Shown here piece by piece: positions 19,322 to 28,767 of a stretch of 37,390 nt of DNA. How positions within the stretch are numbered: position 1 is the first letter of the stretch; the number at the start of each line of letters is the position of its first letter. The notes under the pieces are model-generated. The model was not told where the DNA came from and did not search any database. It worked only from the letters and a program-made list of their open reading frames with translations. Both the position numbers and the translations under genes were made by a program. Origin of the DNA: Dactylosporangium siamense (lineage in GTDB: Bacteria > Actinomycetota > Actinomycetes > Mycobacteriales > Micromonosporaceae); NCBI RefSeq assembly GCF_016862795.1, contig NZ_BONQ01000136.1, positions 1 through 37,390 on the forward strand, read 5' to 3'.

Positions 19322-20077
19322 TCAGTGCGCCCGTCGTGACGCCAGCAGTGCGGCACCGACGATGCCGGCGTTGTTCTGCAGGGTCGCCGGGACGATCTTC
19401 GTGGGCACCGAGACGTACTGCAGCCACTTGTCGGTCTTCTTGCTCACCCCGCCGCCGATGATGATCAGGTCGGGCCACAGCAGGGCGTGCAGGTGCCGCA
19501 GGTAGACCTGGACCCGCTCGGCCCAGTCGGGCCAGCTGAGGTCCTCGGTCTCCCGGATGCGGTCCGAGGCGTAGTCCTCGGCGTCACCGCCGTGCAGGTG
19601 GTGCCCGGACAGCTGCAGGTGGCCGAACTCGGTGTTGGGCACCAGCCGGCCGTCGATGAACAGCGCGCTGCCGATGCCGGTGCCCAGCGTGACCATCACG
19701 ACCAGACCGCCGACGCCCTTGCCGGCGCCGTACTCGATCTCGGCGACGCCGGCCGCGTCCGCGTCGTTGAGGACCGTCACCGGCCGGCCCAGCTTGTCGC
19801 TGAAGAGCTGCTCCGCGGGCGCGTCGACCCAGGACGCGTCCACGTTGGCAGCGGTCTTCGTCACGCCGTGCTGGACCACGGCCGGGAACGTGATGCCGAC
19901 GCTGCTCGCCGGCGGGAACTGCGCGACCACCGCCGCGACGGTGTCGACGACGGCGGCGATGTCCGCGGGCTGCGGGGTCTCGATGCGGTGCCGTTCGGCG
20001 GTGAACTCACCGGTCTCCAGGTCGACCGGCGCTCCCTTGATTCCCGAACCACCGATGTCGATTCCCAGCACCACCAC
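19322..20077 (-). CDS. ppgK: Polyphosphate glucokinase (ROK family)
   Basis: 251 residues, the usual length of actinobacterial polyphosphate/ATP-glucokinases. The N-terminal phosphate loop is [15 protein letters not shown], the catalytic D105 lies in LNDADAAG, and the second phosphate motif [11 protein letters not shown] follows. It makes glucose 6-phosphate from glucose and polyphosphate or ATP. It would complete beta-glucoside use with the GH1 enzyme encoded 9 kb away. The protein begins with three GTG codons, and GGAGGA sits 6 bases before the first (20077). It is downstream of a small zinc-ribbon gene and upstream of the Ser/Thr kinase gene, on the same strand. Confidence 0.93.
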   Translation of the reverse strand: MVVLGIDIGGSGIKGAPVDLETGEFTAERHRIETPQPADIAAVVDTVAAVVAQFPPASSVGITFPAVVQHGVTKTAANVDASWVDAPAEQLFSDKLGRPVTVLNDADAAGVAEIEYGAGKGVGGLVVMVTLGTGIGSALFIDGRLVPNTEFGHLQLSGHHLHGGDAEDYASDRIRETEDLSWPDWAERVQVYLRHLHALLWPDLIIIGGGVSKKTDKWLQYVSVPTKIVPATLQNNAGIVGAALLASRRAH

Positions 20078-20154
20078 AGCTGCTCCTCCGCGACGCGTCC
20101 CTCATCCAATGCCCTGCTGTTGCAAGACCCAATCATGCGGGGCATGGGCAAGGA

Positions 20155-20415
20155 TCACCCGGGGTAGGCCCCGACCGCGTCGCGGATCTCCAACCCCAGT
20201 GCGTGATCGGCCGTGCGGGCGCAGTGTGCGCTGCAGTAGAAGCTGCCGGACACCTCCGCGCCATGGCCGACGATCTTCGTGCCGCAGTGCTCGCAGACCG
20301 GCGCGAGCCGGTGGATCGCGCACTCGAACGAGTCGAAGACGTGCACGCCGCCGCCGACCGTCCGGATCTCGAACGCCATGTAGTAGTCGTTGCCGCAGGT
20401 CTCACAGACCGCCAT
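20155..20415 (-). CDS. Small zinc-ribbon protein of unknown role
   Basis: 86 residues with paired cysteine motifs: C4-x2-C7, C32-x2-H35, C41-x2-C44 and C61-x3-C65, the pattern of two small zinc-binding knuckles. No catalytic domain is visible. Proteins of this kind are found beside regulatory genes in actinomycetes, but I cannot assign a function. It lies between the stressosome operon (61 bp downstream of its last gene) and polyphosphate glucokinase (77 bp upstream), all on one strand. AACCGGTT at 20470-20477, just upstream, resembles one of the operator blocks near the LacI gene. Confidence 0.7.
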   Translation of the reverse strand: MAVCETCGNDYYMAFEIRTVGGGVHVFDSFECAIHRLAPVCEHCGTKIVGHGAEVSGSFYCSAHCARTADHALGLEIRDAVGAYPG

Positions 20416-20476
20416 GGTTGATTCCCCCGTTTCGTCTCACGCAGCGTGTGCGGTCACGAGGCACGGTGCAACCGGT

Positions 20477-22051
20477 TCAGGGAAAATCCACCCTGCGGAT
20501 CACCAACAGCGCGACGTCGTCGTCGCGGGAGCCCGCGCCGAGGTCGTTGAGCAGCCGGTCACAGAACTGCTCCAGGTCCGCCTCGACGTCGGCGACCGCG
20601 ACGCACAGCGCCTCGAGACCCTCGTTGAAGGTGTGCCCGCGCGACTCGATCAGCCCGTCGGTGACCAGGACCAGGGTGTCCCCCGGTGCCAGGGTCAGCG
20701 CGATCTCCGCGTCGTGCGGGGTCGGCACGCCGAGCAGCGCGACCCGGCCCTCGATCTGGGTGACCCGCCCGTCGCTGACCAGCAGCGGCGGCGGGTGCCC
20801 GGCGTTGGTGAGCCGCACCGCACCGGTCGCCGGGTCCATGCGCAGCAGGCACATCGTGGCGATCTCCTCGGGCAGCAGCCGCAGCAGCATCCGGTTGAGC
20901 CGCTCCATGCTCGGCCCGGGCGCCGCGTCCTCGACCAGATACGCCCGCAGCGCGTGGCGGACCTCGGCCATGATCGTGGCGGCCCGCAGCGAGTGCCCGG
21001 CGACGTCGCCGATCGCCGCGACGAGGTGCCCGTCCAGCAGCAGCAGCTCGTAGAAGTCGCCGCCGACCGACGCGTGCTCGCTGGCCGGCTGGTACCGCAC
21101 CGCGAACTGCACCCCCGGCACCGCCGGCTTGCGCTGCGGCAGCATGCTCTGCTGCAAGGTCAGCGCGGTGCGGCGCTCCTCGTCGTAGCTGCGCAGCGCC
21201 TCCACCGCGAGCGCGACCGCCTGGCCGAACTGGCGCAGCAGGTCGGCGTCGTCGGCGCTGAACCCGGCGGCGGGCACCGCGACGTGCAGCGGCTCCCGGC
21301 CCGGCTTGGCCCGGGCCACGACCCGCCACACCGCGCCCGGCCACCACGGGCCGGTCTCCTGCCGGAACAGCACAGTGCCGGCCTGCCCGTCCAGCGGATC
21401 GTGCTCCCAGGGCTCCCGCATCGCCGGTCGCAGCTGTGGATCGCCGTCCACGGCGTCGACCTGCACCGCGATCGGGCCGGTCTCCTCGGACCCGGCGGCG
21501 ACGGCGGCCGGCCCCTCGAAGACCCGGGCGGCGCCGGTCGCCGCGGCCAGCAGCAGCTCCGGCAGGCTGGTCGTGGCGTTGAACAGCGTGGTGGTGTCCA
21601 CCAGGCGGGTGAGCCGCCCGGCGAGGCGCTCGGCCCGCCGGCGGGCCCGGTATTCGCGCAGCTTCGCCCGGACCGTGGCGAGCAGCTCGTCCGGGTCGAT
21701 CGGCTCGGCGAGGTACGCGTCGGCGCCGCGGTTGAGCCCCTGCGTGCGGTCGACCACGTGGACGGCGGTCGCCGAGATGTGGATCACGGGGACGGCGGTG
21801 GTCCGCGGGTCCTCCTTGATCCGTTCGGCGACCTCGAAGCCGTCGATGTCGGGCAGCCGCACGTCGAGCACGACCAGCTCGGCGTGCAGCGCGGCGCCGT
21901 CCGGTCCGCCGTGCAGCAGCCGCAGCGCCTCCAGGCCGGTCGCGGCCTCGGTGACCCGGTGCCCGTCGCGGCGCAGCCAGCTGGTGATGACGTAGCGCTT
22001 CGAAGGGCTGTCGTCGACGACGAGAATGTCGGCGGCGGCGTCCGCGGTCAC
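20477..22051 (-). CDS. Response regulator receiver with SpoIIE/PP2C phosphatase output (RsbU-like)
   Basis: 524 residues. The receiver domain is at about 8-130, with D63 in VVLDVRLPD. A helical linker and GAF-like middle (about 150-300) precede the PP2C/SpoIIE phosphatase (about 310-524). The phosphatase shows the metal-binding motifs VGGDFYE and AIGDVAGHS. Such phosphatases remove phosphate from anti-sigma-factor antagonists. It begins in a 4-base GTGA overlap with the hybrid kinase gene and is the last gene of the stressosome operon. It is a likely final output, activated by phosphorylation through the kinase. Confidence 0.9.
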   Translation of the reverse strand: MTADAAADILVVDDSPSKRYVITSWLRRDGHRVTEAATGLEALRLLHGGPDGAALHAELVVLDVRLPDIDGFEVAERIKEDPRTTAVPVIHISATAVHVVDRTQGLNRGADAYLAEPIDPDELLATVRAKLREYRARRRAERLAGRLTRLVDTTTLFNATTSLPELLLAAATGAARVFEGPAAVAAGSEETGPIAVQVDAVDGDPQLRPAMREPWEHDPLDGQAGTVLFRQETGPWWPGAVWRVVARAKPGREPLHVAVPAAGFSADDADLLRQFGQAVALAVEALRSYDEERRTALTLQQSMLPQRKPAVPGVQFAVRYQPASEHASVGGDFYELLLLDGHLVAAIGDVAGHSLRAATIMAEVRHALRAYLVEDAAPGPSMERLNRMLLRLLPEEIATMCLLRMDPATGAVRLTNAGHPPPLLVSDGRVTQIEGRVALLGVPTPHDAEIALTLAPGDTLVLVTDGLIESRGHTFNEGLEALCVAVADVEADLEQFCDRLLNDLGAGSRDDDVALLVIRRVDFP

Positions 22052-23742
22052 GCCGTCACCTGGGTGACGACGTCGGCGACGATCCGTCTCGTCAGCACCG
22101 ACTTCGCCAGGACCGCGGCGGCGCCGGGCACGTGCCCCACGTCGACGCCGGTCACCACCACGACGGGGATGCCGGCCAGGTCGGGCACCGCGGCGAGGGC
22201 GGCGATCAGCTCGCCGCCGTCGCCGCCGGGCATCCGCAGGTCCAGGAAGACCACCGACGGGCGCTCGCGGGTCGCGATCGCGAGGGCGGACCGGACGTCG
22301 GCCGCCTCGTGCACCGTCTCGGCGATGCCGGTGAGGTGCTCGCGCAGCACCTGCCGCGCGGCGGCCTCGTCGTCCACGACCAGGACCGCCGGCACGTGCG
22401 GCAGGTCCAGGTCGTCCTCGGGCGCCGGACGCAGCGGCAGGTCGAAGGTGAAGGTGCTGCCCTCCCCCGGCTCGCTGACCATGCTCAGCCCGCCGCCGAG
22501 CAGCGTCGCGAGCCGCCGCGCGTAGGGCAGCCCGAGCCCGGTCCCGCCCGCCTGGTGTGCGCCGCGCACCTGGTGGAACTCGTCGAAGACGCGGCGCTGC
22601 TCGGCGAACGGGATGCCGATGCCGGTGTCGGTGACGGCGATGTGCAGCCGGCCGTCCAGCACGAGCGCGGCCATCTCGACGCTGCCGGCGTCGGTGAACT
22701 TCAGCGCGTTGGTGAGCAGGTTGCGCAGGACCTGTGTGAGCAGCACCTCGTCGGTGACCAGCTCGACCTGGTCGACGTCCGGCTCGGCGATCTCGAACCG
22801 GACGCCGGGCTTGGCGAGGGGCCGCAGCGTGCCGCGCAGCTGACCGAAGACCGCGGCCAGGTCGACCGGCGCCCAGTTGGGCTCGATCCGGTTGGACTCG
22901 GCCTTCGCCAGGTCCAGCAGGTCGTTGACACGGGCGAGCAGATCCGCGGCGGAGCTCTGGACCAGCCCCAGCTGGTGGGTCTGGTCGCTGGTGAGCGGCT
23001 CGGAACGCGGGTCGAGCAGCAGCCGGGTCAGCCCGATGATGGCGGTGACCGGGGCGCGCAGCTCGTGCGACACGTTGGCGAGGAACCGGCTCTTCGCCTC
23101 GTTGGCCTCCCGCAGCTGGGCGGAGCGTTCGTCCAGCTCCGCATACAGGGCGACGACACCCTGGTTGGTCTGCTCCAGCTCCTCGGACAGCTGCGTGTAG
23201 AGCGCCATCACGCCGCGGTTGGTCTCCTCCAGCTCCGCGTTGAGGGTGAGCAGCTCGTCGCGGTGCGCCTGGACCTCCTCCAGGGCGGTGACCAGCTGCC
23301 GGTTCTGCACGCTGAGCTCGTCCAGCACCGTCGTCGGCTGGCTCGCGGCCAGCTCCCGGCGCGCCTCGGCCAGCCGCTCCGGGCCCACCTGGGTGGGCAG
23401 CCCGCGCGTCAGGCTGATCCGATCTCGTTCCACCCGCACCTCGTCCATCAGCCGGCCCGCCGCGGCAGTGCCCTCAGGCGGACTGACCCCGATGCCGTCC
23501 GCCTCTACCACGATGACCAGACGCGGCCCTGCGGAAACCTCGGCGGTGAAGGTCACGGTGGCGCCGATGGCGTGCCGACCGATCTCGCTGAGCGCCGTGG
23601 CGACCCTGACCTGGTCCTGGTACTCCATCCGGACGGCCGCGGCGACCTCCCGGCCCCGCTGGCGCAGCACGAACACGTCCTGGTCGCCGTGCAGCGTCAT
23701 CCGCAGCAGCGGCTCCGGCGGCGGCGTCCAGTCGTCGATCAC
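22048..23742 (-). CDS. Hybrid histidine kinase with RsbT-like N-terminus and C-terminal receiver
   Basis: 564 residues, soluble. Residues 1-115 resemble the anti-sigma-type HATPase fold of RsbT, but nucleotide-binding residues are degenerate (VATALSEIGRHAI in the N-box position). A coiled coil at 140-215 carries two similar segments, LEETNRGVMALYTQLSEE and LEQTNQGVVALYAELDER. The HisKA domain has H226 in NVSHELRAP, followed by a HATPase with the GTGLGLPYA box. The C-terminal receiver has its Asp in VVFLDLRMPGGDGGE. The start is GTG 23742, in a GTGA overlap with the ATPase-phosphatase gene; the frame is open further upstream, but that is antisense to the ORF of that gene. It is probably the link between the stressosome and the receiver-phosphatase. 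Confidence 0.85.
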   Translation of the reverse strand: MIDDWTPPPEPLLRMTLHGDQDVFVLRQRGREVAAAVRMEYQDQVRVATALSEIGRHAIGATVTFTAEVSAGPRLVIVVEADGIGVSPPEGTAAAGRLMDEVRVERDRISLTRGLPTQVGPERLAEARRELAASQPTTVLDELSVQNRQLVTALEEVQAHRDELLTLNAELEETNRGVMALYTQLSEELEQTNQGVVALYAELDERSAQLREANEAKSRFLANVSHELRAPVTAIIGLTRLLLDPRSEPLTSDQTHQLGLVQSSAADLLARVNDLLDLAKAESNRIEPNWAPVDLAAVFGQLRGTLRPLAKPGVRFEIAEPDVDQVELVTDEVLLTQVLRNLLTNALKFTDAGSVEMAALVLDGRLHIAVTDTGIGIPFAEQRRVFDEFHQVRGAHQAGGTGLGLPYARRLATLLGGGLSMVSEPGEGSTFTFDLPLRPAPEDDLDLPHVPAVLVVDDEAAARQVLREHLTGIAETVHEAADVRSALAIATRERPSVVFLDLRMPGGDGGELIAALAAVPDLAGIPVVVVTGVDVGHVPGAAAVLAKSVLTRRIVADVVTQVTA

Positions 23743-24761
23743 GGGCGCACCACCGCCACGCCGGCGTCGTCGCGGCGCACCCCCGCGTCGCGCAGCAGCG
23801 TGCCCGCGATGAGCAGCGGGTCCTGGCGGCTCAGGCCCGGGTAGTCCTTCAGGGTCCACCGGTCCGACACGCCGTCGGAATGCAGCACCACGACGGCCTC
23901 CGGCGGCAGGTCGTAGGCGAACTCGCGGACGCCGCGGGACTGGTGCCCGACGATGCCGGGCATGCTGACCATGCCTCGCCGCTCCCCGTCCGGGAACGCG
24001 ATCGTGCCGGCCACGTTGCCGAGCCCGGCGAACCGCACCGCGGCACCCTCGACGCGGGCCACCGAGACCGCCGCGCCACGGGTGTGCGACACCACGCGGT
24101 GCAGGTGCTGCACGATCGCGGCGGGCGCGTCGAGGTCGCTGGCAAGGAACGCGTCGACGGTGGCGTTCGCGGCCGCCGCCGCCAGGGACCCGTGCCCGAG
24201 CCCGTCGGCGACCAGCAGCAGCAGCGCACCGTCGCGCTCCCGGGCGGCCCAGCGGTCCCCGCACACCGTCTCGCCCGTGATCGGCCTGGTCAGCCCGGCG
24301 ACGACCGGCGTCCGCACGGCCCCGCGGTCCGGCCACAGCTGGGCGGTCAGCACCGTGCCGCGGCCGGGCAGCGAATACCCGCCCGAGTGGCTCGACAGCC
24401 GGCGCACCGCGCCGAGCCCGATGCCGAGGGTGCCGGCGGTGGACGTGCCGTCGGATCCGCTGAACACCAGATCGGCCATGCCGGGACCGCTGTCGACCGC
24501 GACGAGCTCGACCGCGCCGAGCGGGCCGGCGCGCAGGCAGCGCACCGACAGCGACCCGACGTCCGCGTGGCGGTGCAGGTTGCTCGCCAGCTCGGCGGCG
24601 ACGATCGCGACCTCGCCGGCGCGCTCGTCGCTGAAGCCGAGCCGGCGGGCGCAGTCGACCGCGACGCGGCGCGCCACACCCGCCCCGCCGGCCTCGTCGA
24701 TCGGGATCCAGCCGAGCTCCTCGACCAGGGGCACCGGCGCCGGTGGCGTCACCGTGCCCAC
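23739..24761 (-). CDS. RsbW-type ATPase fused to RsbX/SpoIIE-type phosphatase
   Basis: 340 residues. Residues 1-145 form an anti-sigma-type HATPase: N box VAIVAAELASNLHRHA, then DSGPGM, then GTLGIGLGAVRR. Residues 150-340 resemble a short PP2C phosphatase (CGDRWAARERDG, LLVADGLGHG, VVVLHSDGVSD). In B. subtilis, RsbX dephosphorylates RsbS/RsbR to reset the stressosome, which could be the role of the second half here. The start is GTG 24761, or GTG 24752, which would give a 4-base GTGA overlap with rsbT like its neighbours. It sits between rsbT and the hybrid kinase. Confidence 0.85.
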   Translation of the reverse strand: MGTVTPPAPVPLVEELGWIPIDEAGGAGVARRVAVDCARRLGFSDERAGEVAIVAAELASNLHRHADVGSLSVRCLRAGPLGAVELVAVDSGPGMADLVFSGSDGTSTAGTLGIGLGAVRRLSSHSGGYSLPGRGTVLTAQLWPDRGAVRTPVVAGLTRPITGETVCGDRWAARERDGALLLLVADGLGHGSLAAAAANATVDAFLASDLDAPAAIVQHLHRVVSHTRGAAVSVARVEGAAVRFAGLGNVAGTIAFPDGERRGMVSMPGIVGHQSRGVREFAYDLPPEAVVVLHSDGVSDRWTLKDYPGLSRQDPLLIAGTLLRDAGVRRDDAGVAVVRP

Positions 24762-25159
24762 TTGGTCACCGTGATCCGGGTGCCCTCCCCGGCGGCGGTG
24801 ACGATCTCGAACTCGTCCACCAGGCGGCGCGAGCCGCTCAGGCCGAGTCCCAGGCCGCTGCCGGTGGTGTAGCCGTCGGTGAAGGCGAGATCCAGGTCGG
24901 CGATGCCGGGTCCGGTGTCGACGAACTCGGCCCGGACCCCGGCGCGGCGCCCGTTGTGCACCTGGCCGACGAGGGCGTGCCCGCCGCCGCCGTGGATCAG
25001 GGTGTTGCGCGCCAGCTCGCTCGCCGCGGTCACCAGCTTCGTCTGGTCGACCAGCGGCAGCTTCGCGGCCAGCGCGATCACCCGGACCGCCTGCCGCACC
25101 CTGACCACGTCCTTGTCGTCCGCGATCGGCAGCCGCTGCGGCTCCTCCAGCTCCGTCAT
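24749..25159 (-). CDS. rsbT: RsbT, stressosome serine/threonine switch kinase
   Basis: 136 residues, standard RsbT length. It has an anti-sigma-type HATPase fold: N box ASELARNTLIHG, G1 FVDTGPGIAD and G2 TGSGLGLGL. RsbT phosphorylates RsbS (here S57) and RsbR in the stressosome core, then leaves to activate a downstream phosphatase. Its start overlaps the stop of rsbS by 4 bases (ATGA). The usual partner of RsbT is the N-terminal domain of RsbU; no gene with that domain was seen in the window, so its target here may be different. Confidence 0.92.
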   Translation of the reverse strand: MTELEEPQRLPIADDKDVVRVRQAVRVIALAAKLPLVDQTKLVTAASELARNTLIHGGGGHALVGQVHNGRRAGVRAEFVDTGPGIADLDLAFTDGYTTGSGLGLGLSGSRRLVDEFEIVTAAGEGTRITVTKWAR

Positions 25160-25563
25160 AGGGGCACGTCGTCGGAGCCGCGCACGGTCAGCACGCCCAC
25201 GCCGCGGACCTGCTTCGCCTCCGCGAGGATCTCCAGGGCCTTGTCGACGTTGAGCGCAGTGCGCACGCCGTTCAGCGACAGCCCCAGCTCGACCAGGGTG
25301 ATCGCGACCGCGGGGCGCATGCCGACGACGACCGTCTCCGCGTCCAGGACCCGGGACACGGCCGCGATCGTGGACAGCATCCGGCCGATGAACGAGTCGA
25401 CGATCTCCAGTGCGGAGATGTCGATCACCACGCCGTGCGCGCCGGTCTCCACGATCCGGTCGGAAAGGTCCTCCTGCAGTTGCAGCGCGGTCTGGTCGTC
25501 GAGGTCGATCTGGATCGAGACCAGCAGGATCTCGCCGATCTTCAGGACGGGGACCCGATCCAT
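25156..25563 (-). CDS. rsbS: RsbS, stressosome core STAS protein
   Basis: 135 residues, a single STAS domain with the highly conserved segment DISALEIVDSFIGRML at 48-63. S57 (VDS) corresponds to the Ser phosphorylated by RsbT in B. subtilis (S59). RsbS and RsbR form the stressosome shell that sequesters RsbT. Translation starts at ATG 25563, one base overlapping the rsbR stop (TGATG), which is expected for tightly matched amounts of the two core proteins. Confidence 0.95.
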   Translation of the reverse strand: MDRVPVLKIGEILLVSIQIDLDDQTALQLQEDLSDRIVETGAHGVVIDISALEIVDSFIGRMLSTIAAVSRVLDAETVVVGMRPAVAITLVELGLSLNGVRTALNVDKALEILAEAKQVRGVGVLTVRGSDDVPL

Positions 25564-26429
25564 CAGAACGCCTTGTCGCGGCTCGCCCGGCGGACCACCT
25601 CGACGCCGCTGGCGCGCAGCGCGTGCAGCAACGCGTCGGCGAGGTTGGACTTCGTCACGATGTCACCGAACTCGATGCCCAGCGCGACGACCGTCTGCGC
25701 GATCTGCGGGCGGATGCCGGAGATGATGCACTCCGCGCCCATCAGCCGGGCCGCCACGACCGTCTTCAGGATGTGCTGCGCCACCTGCGTGTCGACCGCC
25801 GGCACGCCGGTGATGTCGACGATCGCGAAGGCGGAGCCCGTGTCGACCAGGGTCTGCAGCAGCTTCTCCATCACCACCTGGGCGCGGGCGGAGTCCAGCG
25901 TGCCGACCAGCGGCACCGCCACGACGCCGTCCCACAGCTTCACCACCGGCGTCGACAGCTCCAGCAGCTGCTCGGTCTGGTCGGCGATCACCGACTCGCG
26001 GGTCTTGGTGTAGGTCTCGAACGTGAACAGACCCATGTCGTCGACGACCAGCGACAGCAGCAGGAAGTCGGTGGTCGGCAGCTCCGCCTGGCCGGACTCG
26101 GTGAGGCCGAGCACGACCTCCTTGACGGTGAAGACGAGGCCCGCGGTCTCGCTCGGCGTGAAGCCCTGCCGGGCCCAGGCCCGCGACAGCTCCGCCAGGG
26201 CGCCCCGCGACTCGCCGCTCTCGGCGCCCGCGATCTCGCCGTCACTGTCGGCACCCAGCACGGCCTGCAGCGCGCCGAACACGTCCCGGACCTGCCGGGT
26301 CAGCTCGGTGTTGGTGAGCCGGCCGCGCAACGTGCGGGCGGCGATCTCCGTCCACTGCCGCACGATCGGTTCCTCGTGCGTCACAAGAAACGCACTCAAC
26401 CGCTGCCGCGCCTCGGCATCGACCTTCAC
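25563..26429 (-). CDS. rsbR: RsbR, stressosome sensor with C-terminal STAS domain
   Basis: 288 residues. The N-terminal region (about 10-150) is helical and resembles the non-haem globin-like sensor of RsbR paralogues (RLSAFLVTHEEPIVRQW, then GFTPSETAGLVFTVKEVV). The STAS domain (about 165-275) has DITGVPAVDT, in which T214 aligns with RsbS S57 and the Thr205 site of B. subtilis RsbRA; the equivalent of Thr171 appears to be S180 in GTLDS. A signal perceived by the N-terminus would allow RsbT to phosphorylate these sites. The GTG at 26429 has AAGGAG 6 bases upstream; the frame is open to 26501, but that extension is not needed. It is the first gene of a six-gene coupled operon. Confidence 0.92.
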   Translation of the reverse strand: MKVDAEARQRLSAFLVTHEEPIVRQWTEIAARTLRGRLTNTELTRQVRDVFGALQAVLGADSDGEIAGAESGESRGALAELSRAWARQGFTPSETAGLVFTVKEVVLGLTESGQAELPTTDFLLLSLVVDDMGLFTFETYTKTRESVIADQTEQLLELSTPVVKLWDGVVAVPLVGTLDSARAQVVMEKLLQTLVDTGSAFAIVDITGVPAVDTQVAQHILKTVVAARLMGAECIISGIRPQIAQTVVALGIEFGDIVTKSNLADALLHALRASGVEVVRRASRDKAF

Positions 26430-26502
26430 TCGGATCTCCTTCGACCTCGTCCGTCGGACCAGACGGTACCGCTCCGCGCCACCCGCCGCGAACGATGCCA
26501 CG

Positions 26503-26524
26503 GATCGGTGTGTGATCGGTGTGT
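26503..26524. repeat. 11-bp tandem repeat upstream of rsbR
   Basis: Two exact copies of GATCGGTGTGT (26503-26513 and 26514-26524), about 75 bp upstream of the rsbR start. They could be a binding site for a regulator of the stressosome operon, since no strong promoter hexamers could be placed. A chance duplication is also possible. Confidence 0.5.
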
Positions 26525-26582
26525 CACGACGACGTCATCAGGGAAGGAACCGGTATGCGGGCGACCTGGCGCCCGTGAGACA

Positions 26583-26620
26583 CGCCGGCCCGCCCACCGT
26601 GCGGGGTGGGCGGGCCGGCG
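26583..26620 (-). terminator. Terminator of malate dehydrogenase
   Basis: A perfect 16-bp GC-rich stem: 26583-26598 pairs with 26605-26620 around the 6-nt loop GTGCGG. It starts 13 bp after the mdh stop. It lacks a U tract, as is usual in actinomycetes. It separates mdh from the rsbR upstream region. Confidence 0.85.
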
Positions 26621-26632
26621 ACGGCGGTGGGG

Positions 26633-27688
<1,056 letters not shown>

Positions 27689-27775
27689 TCACCCAATGGC
27701 GTTCCGGTGTGGCTTGGAGCACTCGGTCAGCCCTGAGGTGATTGCACCTTCCGTCGCCGGGGCATCACTGTGTGC

Positions 27776-28024
27776 ATGACGATCATCCCGCAGACCCAGG
27801 TGTTGTGGCTGGCCACGGCCGCCGACGACGAGATCCAGGCCGGCCGCGTCATCGGCTGGCAGACCGAGCACGTGCAGCCGGTCCCGCTGGTGGCGTGGAC
27901 CGACGAGACGGGGCTGCTGAGCCGGGTCGGCACGCCGGTCAACCCGGTCGTGTGGCTCGGCGACACCCGCGGCGAGGTGGTGGAGTCCGCGCAGCGCGAG
28001 ACCCGCCAACCGGCGCTGCGATAG
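27776..28024 (+). CDS. Unknown small protein
   Basis: 82 residues, no recognised domain. It is probably soluble, with a mixed alpha/beta look (TIIPQTQVLWLATAADDEIQAG, then VPLVAWTDETG). The ATG at 27776 is chosen over an upstream GTG at 27770 because MTIIPQ begins the ordered part. It lies divergent from malate dehydrogenase and converges on the next small gene, with 8 bp between their ends. Codon use shows the strong third-position GC typical of real genes here, which is the main support. Confidence 0.6.
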   Translation: MTIIPQTQVLWLATAADDEIQAGRVIGWQTEHVQPVPLVAWTDETGLLSRVGTPVNPVVWLGDTRGEVVESAQRETRQPALR

Positions 28025-28032
28025 CCACTCCC

Positions 28033-28341
28033 TCAGGCGGCGCTGCGCATGCGGTCCGCGGCTTCGCGCACGACCTCGGCGAGCGGCTCGATCAGGTCCG
28101 GTCGCTCCCGCATCAGGTCGCCGAGCCGCACCCGCCACATGCCGGCCTCCAGCGCCGCGGCCTCGTAGCCGTACCCGGCGACGAGGCGCGCCCGGCACTC
28201 CATCACCAGCTGCCCGAACGGCGGCCCGGCCTGCGCGTTGATCCAGTTGGCAAACCAGATCGCCCACTCACGGTCGGCGCAGGCCCGCACGATCGTCCGG
28301 GCACCGTCCCAGGCAACCCGTTGCGGGTGGGGTGTCGGCAT
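28033..28341 (-). CDS. Unknown small protein
   Basis: 102 residues, mostly helical, no recognised domain. Features are several aromatic residues (REWAIWFANWINAQAG) and an Arg-rich C-terminus (VREAADRMRSAA). The ATG at 28341 gives a sensible N-terminus. It is in the same orientation as a MazG-like and an SMI1/KNR4-like gene upstream and could be part of one accessory cluster. No signal peptide or membrane segment. Confidence 0.6.
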   Translation of the reverse strand: MPTPHPQRVAWDGARTIVRACADREWAIWFANWINAQAGPPFGQLVMECRARLVAGYGYEAAALEAGMWRVRLGDLMRERPDLIEPLAEVVREAADRMRSAA

Positions 28342-28407
28342 GTGTCAATGCTGTGCCGGTGTGACCCGCGACGCAACCCTCCCGGAGCCTCGGAGGTCTT
28401 CGTAGGT

Positions 28408-28767
28408 CTACGGGCTCACCGCGGAGGTCTGATCGGGCGGGCCGGCGGGTGGGCGATCGTGAGGGCCGGGGGGCTTGACGATCGCCTCCCGCCGGTGCCA
28501 GCCGTCGAAGGTCTCGCGTTTACCGGCCGCCCGCCGGGCGACCTCGGCCTCGATGCCGTTGGCGGCGGTGAGGTATCCGATCGCGGCGAGCAGGTCGCCG
28601 CACTCCTCCACCAGGCGCGCGCGCAGGTCGGAGCCGTCGTAGTGCTCGGTGCGACCGCCGGTGGCCACCAGCTTGCCGACGACCTGGAGCAGCTCTCCGG
28701 CCTCCTCCGCGACCTTCGCCAGGCCCGGCCACACGTCCGAGCCGATGCCGAACGGATCACCTGCCAA
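28408..28767 (-). CDS. MazG-like nucleotide pyrophosphohydrolase
   Basis: 119 residues. The metal-binding motifs of the all-alpha MazG superfamily are visible: EEAGE (E22, E25) and EECGD (E55, D58), as well as Lys residues in LAKVAEE. Such enzymes hydrolyse (d)NTPs or related nucleotides to NMP and pyrophosphate. The C-terminus (about 95-119) is Pro-rich and disordered. The start is TTG 28767, supported by GGAAGGG 7 bases upstream; a GTG at 28734 is an alternative. The start overlaps the end of the SMI1/KNR4 gene by 11 bases, so the two are probably coupled. Confidence 0.75.
   Translation of the reverse strand: MAGDPFGIGSDVWPGLAKVAEEAGELLQVVGKLVATGGRTEHYDGSDLRARLVEECGDLLAAIGYLTAANGIEAEVARRAAGKRETFDGWHRREAIVKPPGPHDRPPAGPPDQTSAVSP

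Noticed and set aside
23743-24336. N-terminal extension of the hybrid kinase
   Set aside because: It is Arg/Gly/Ala-rich, read in another frame over the ATPase-phosphatase gene; the GTG at 23742 overlaps that gene's stop by 4 bases.
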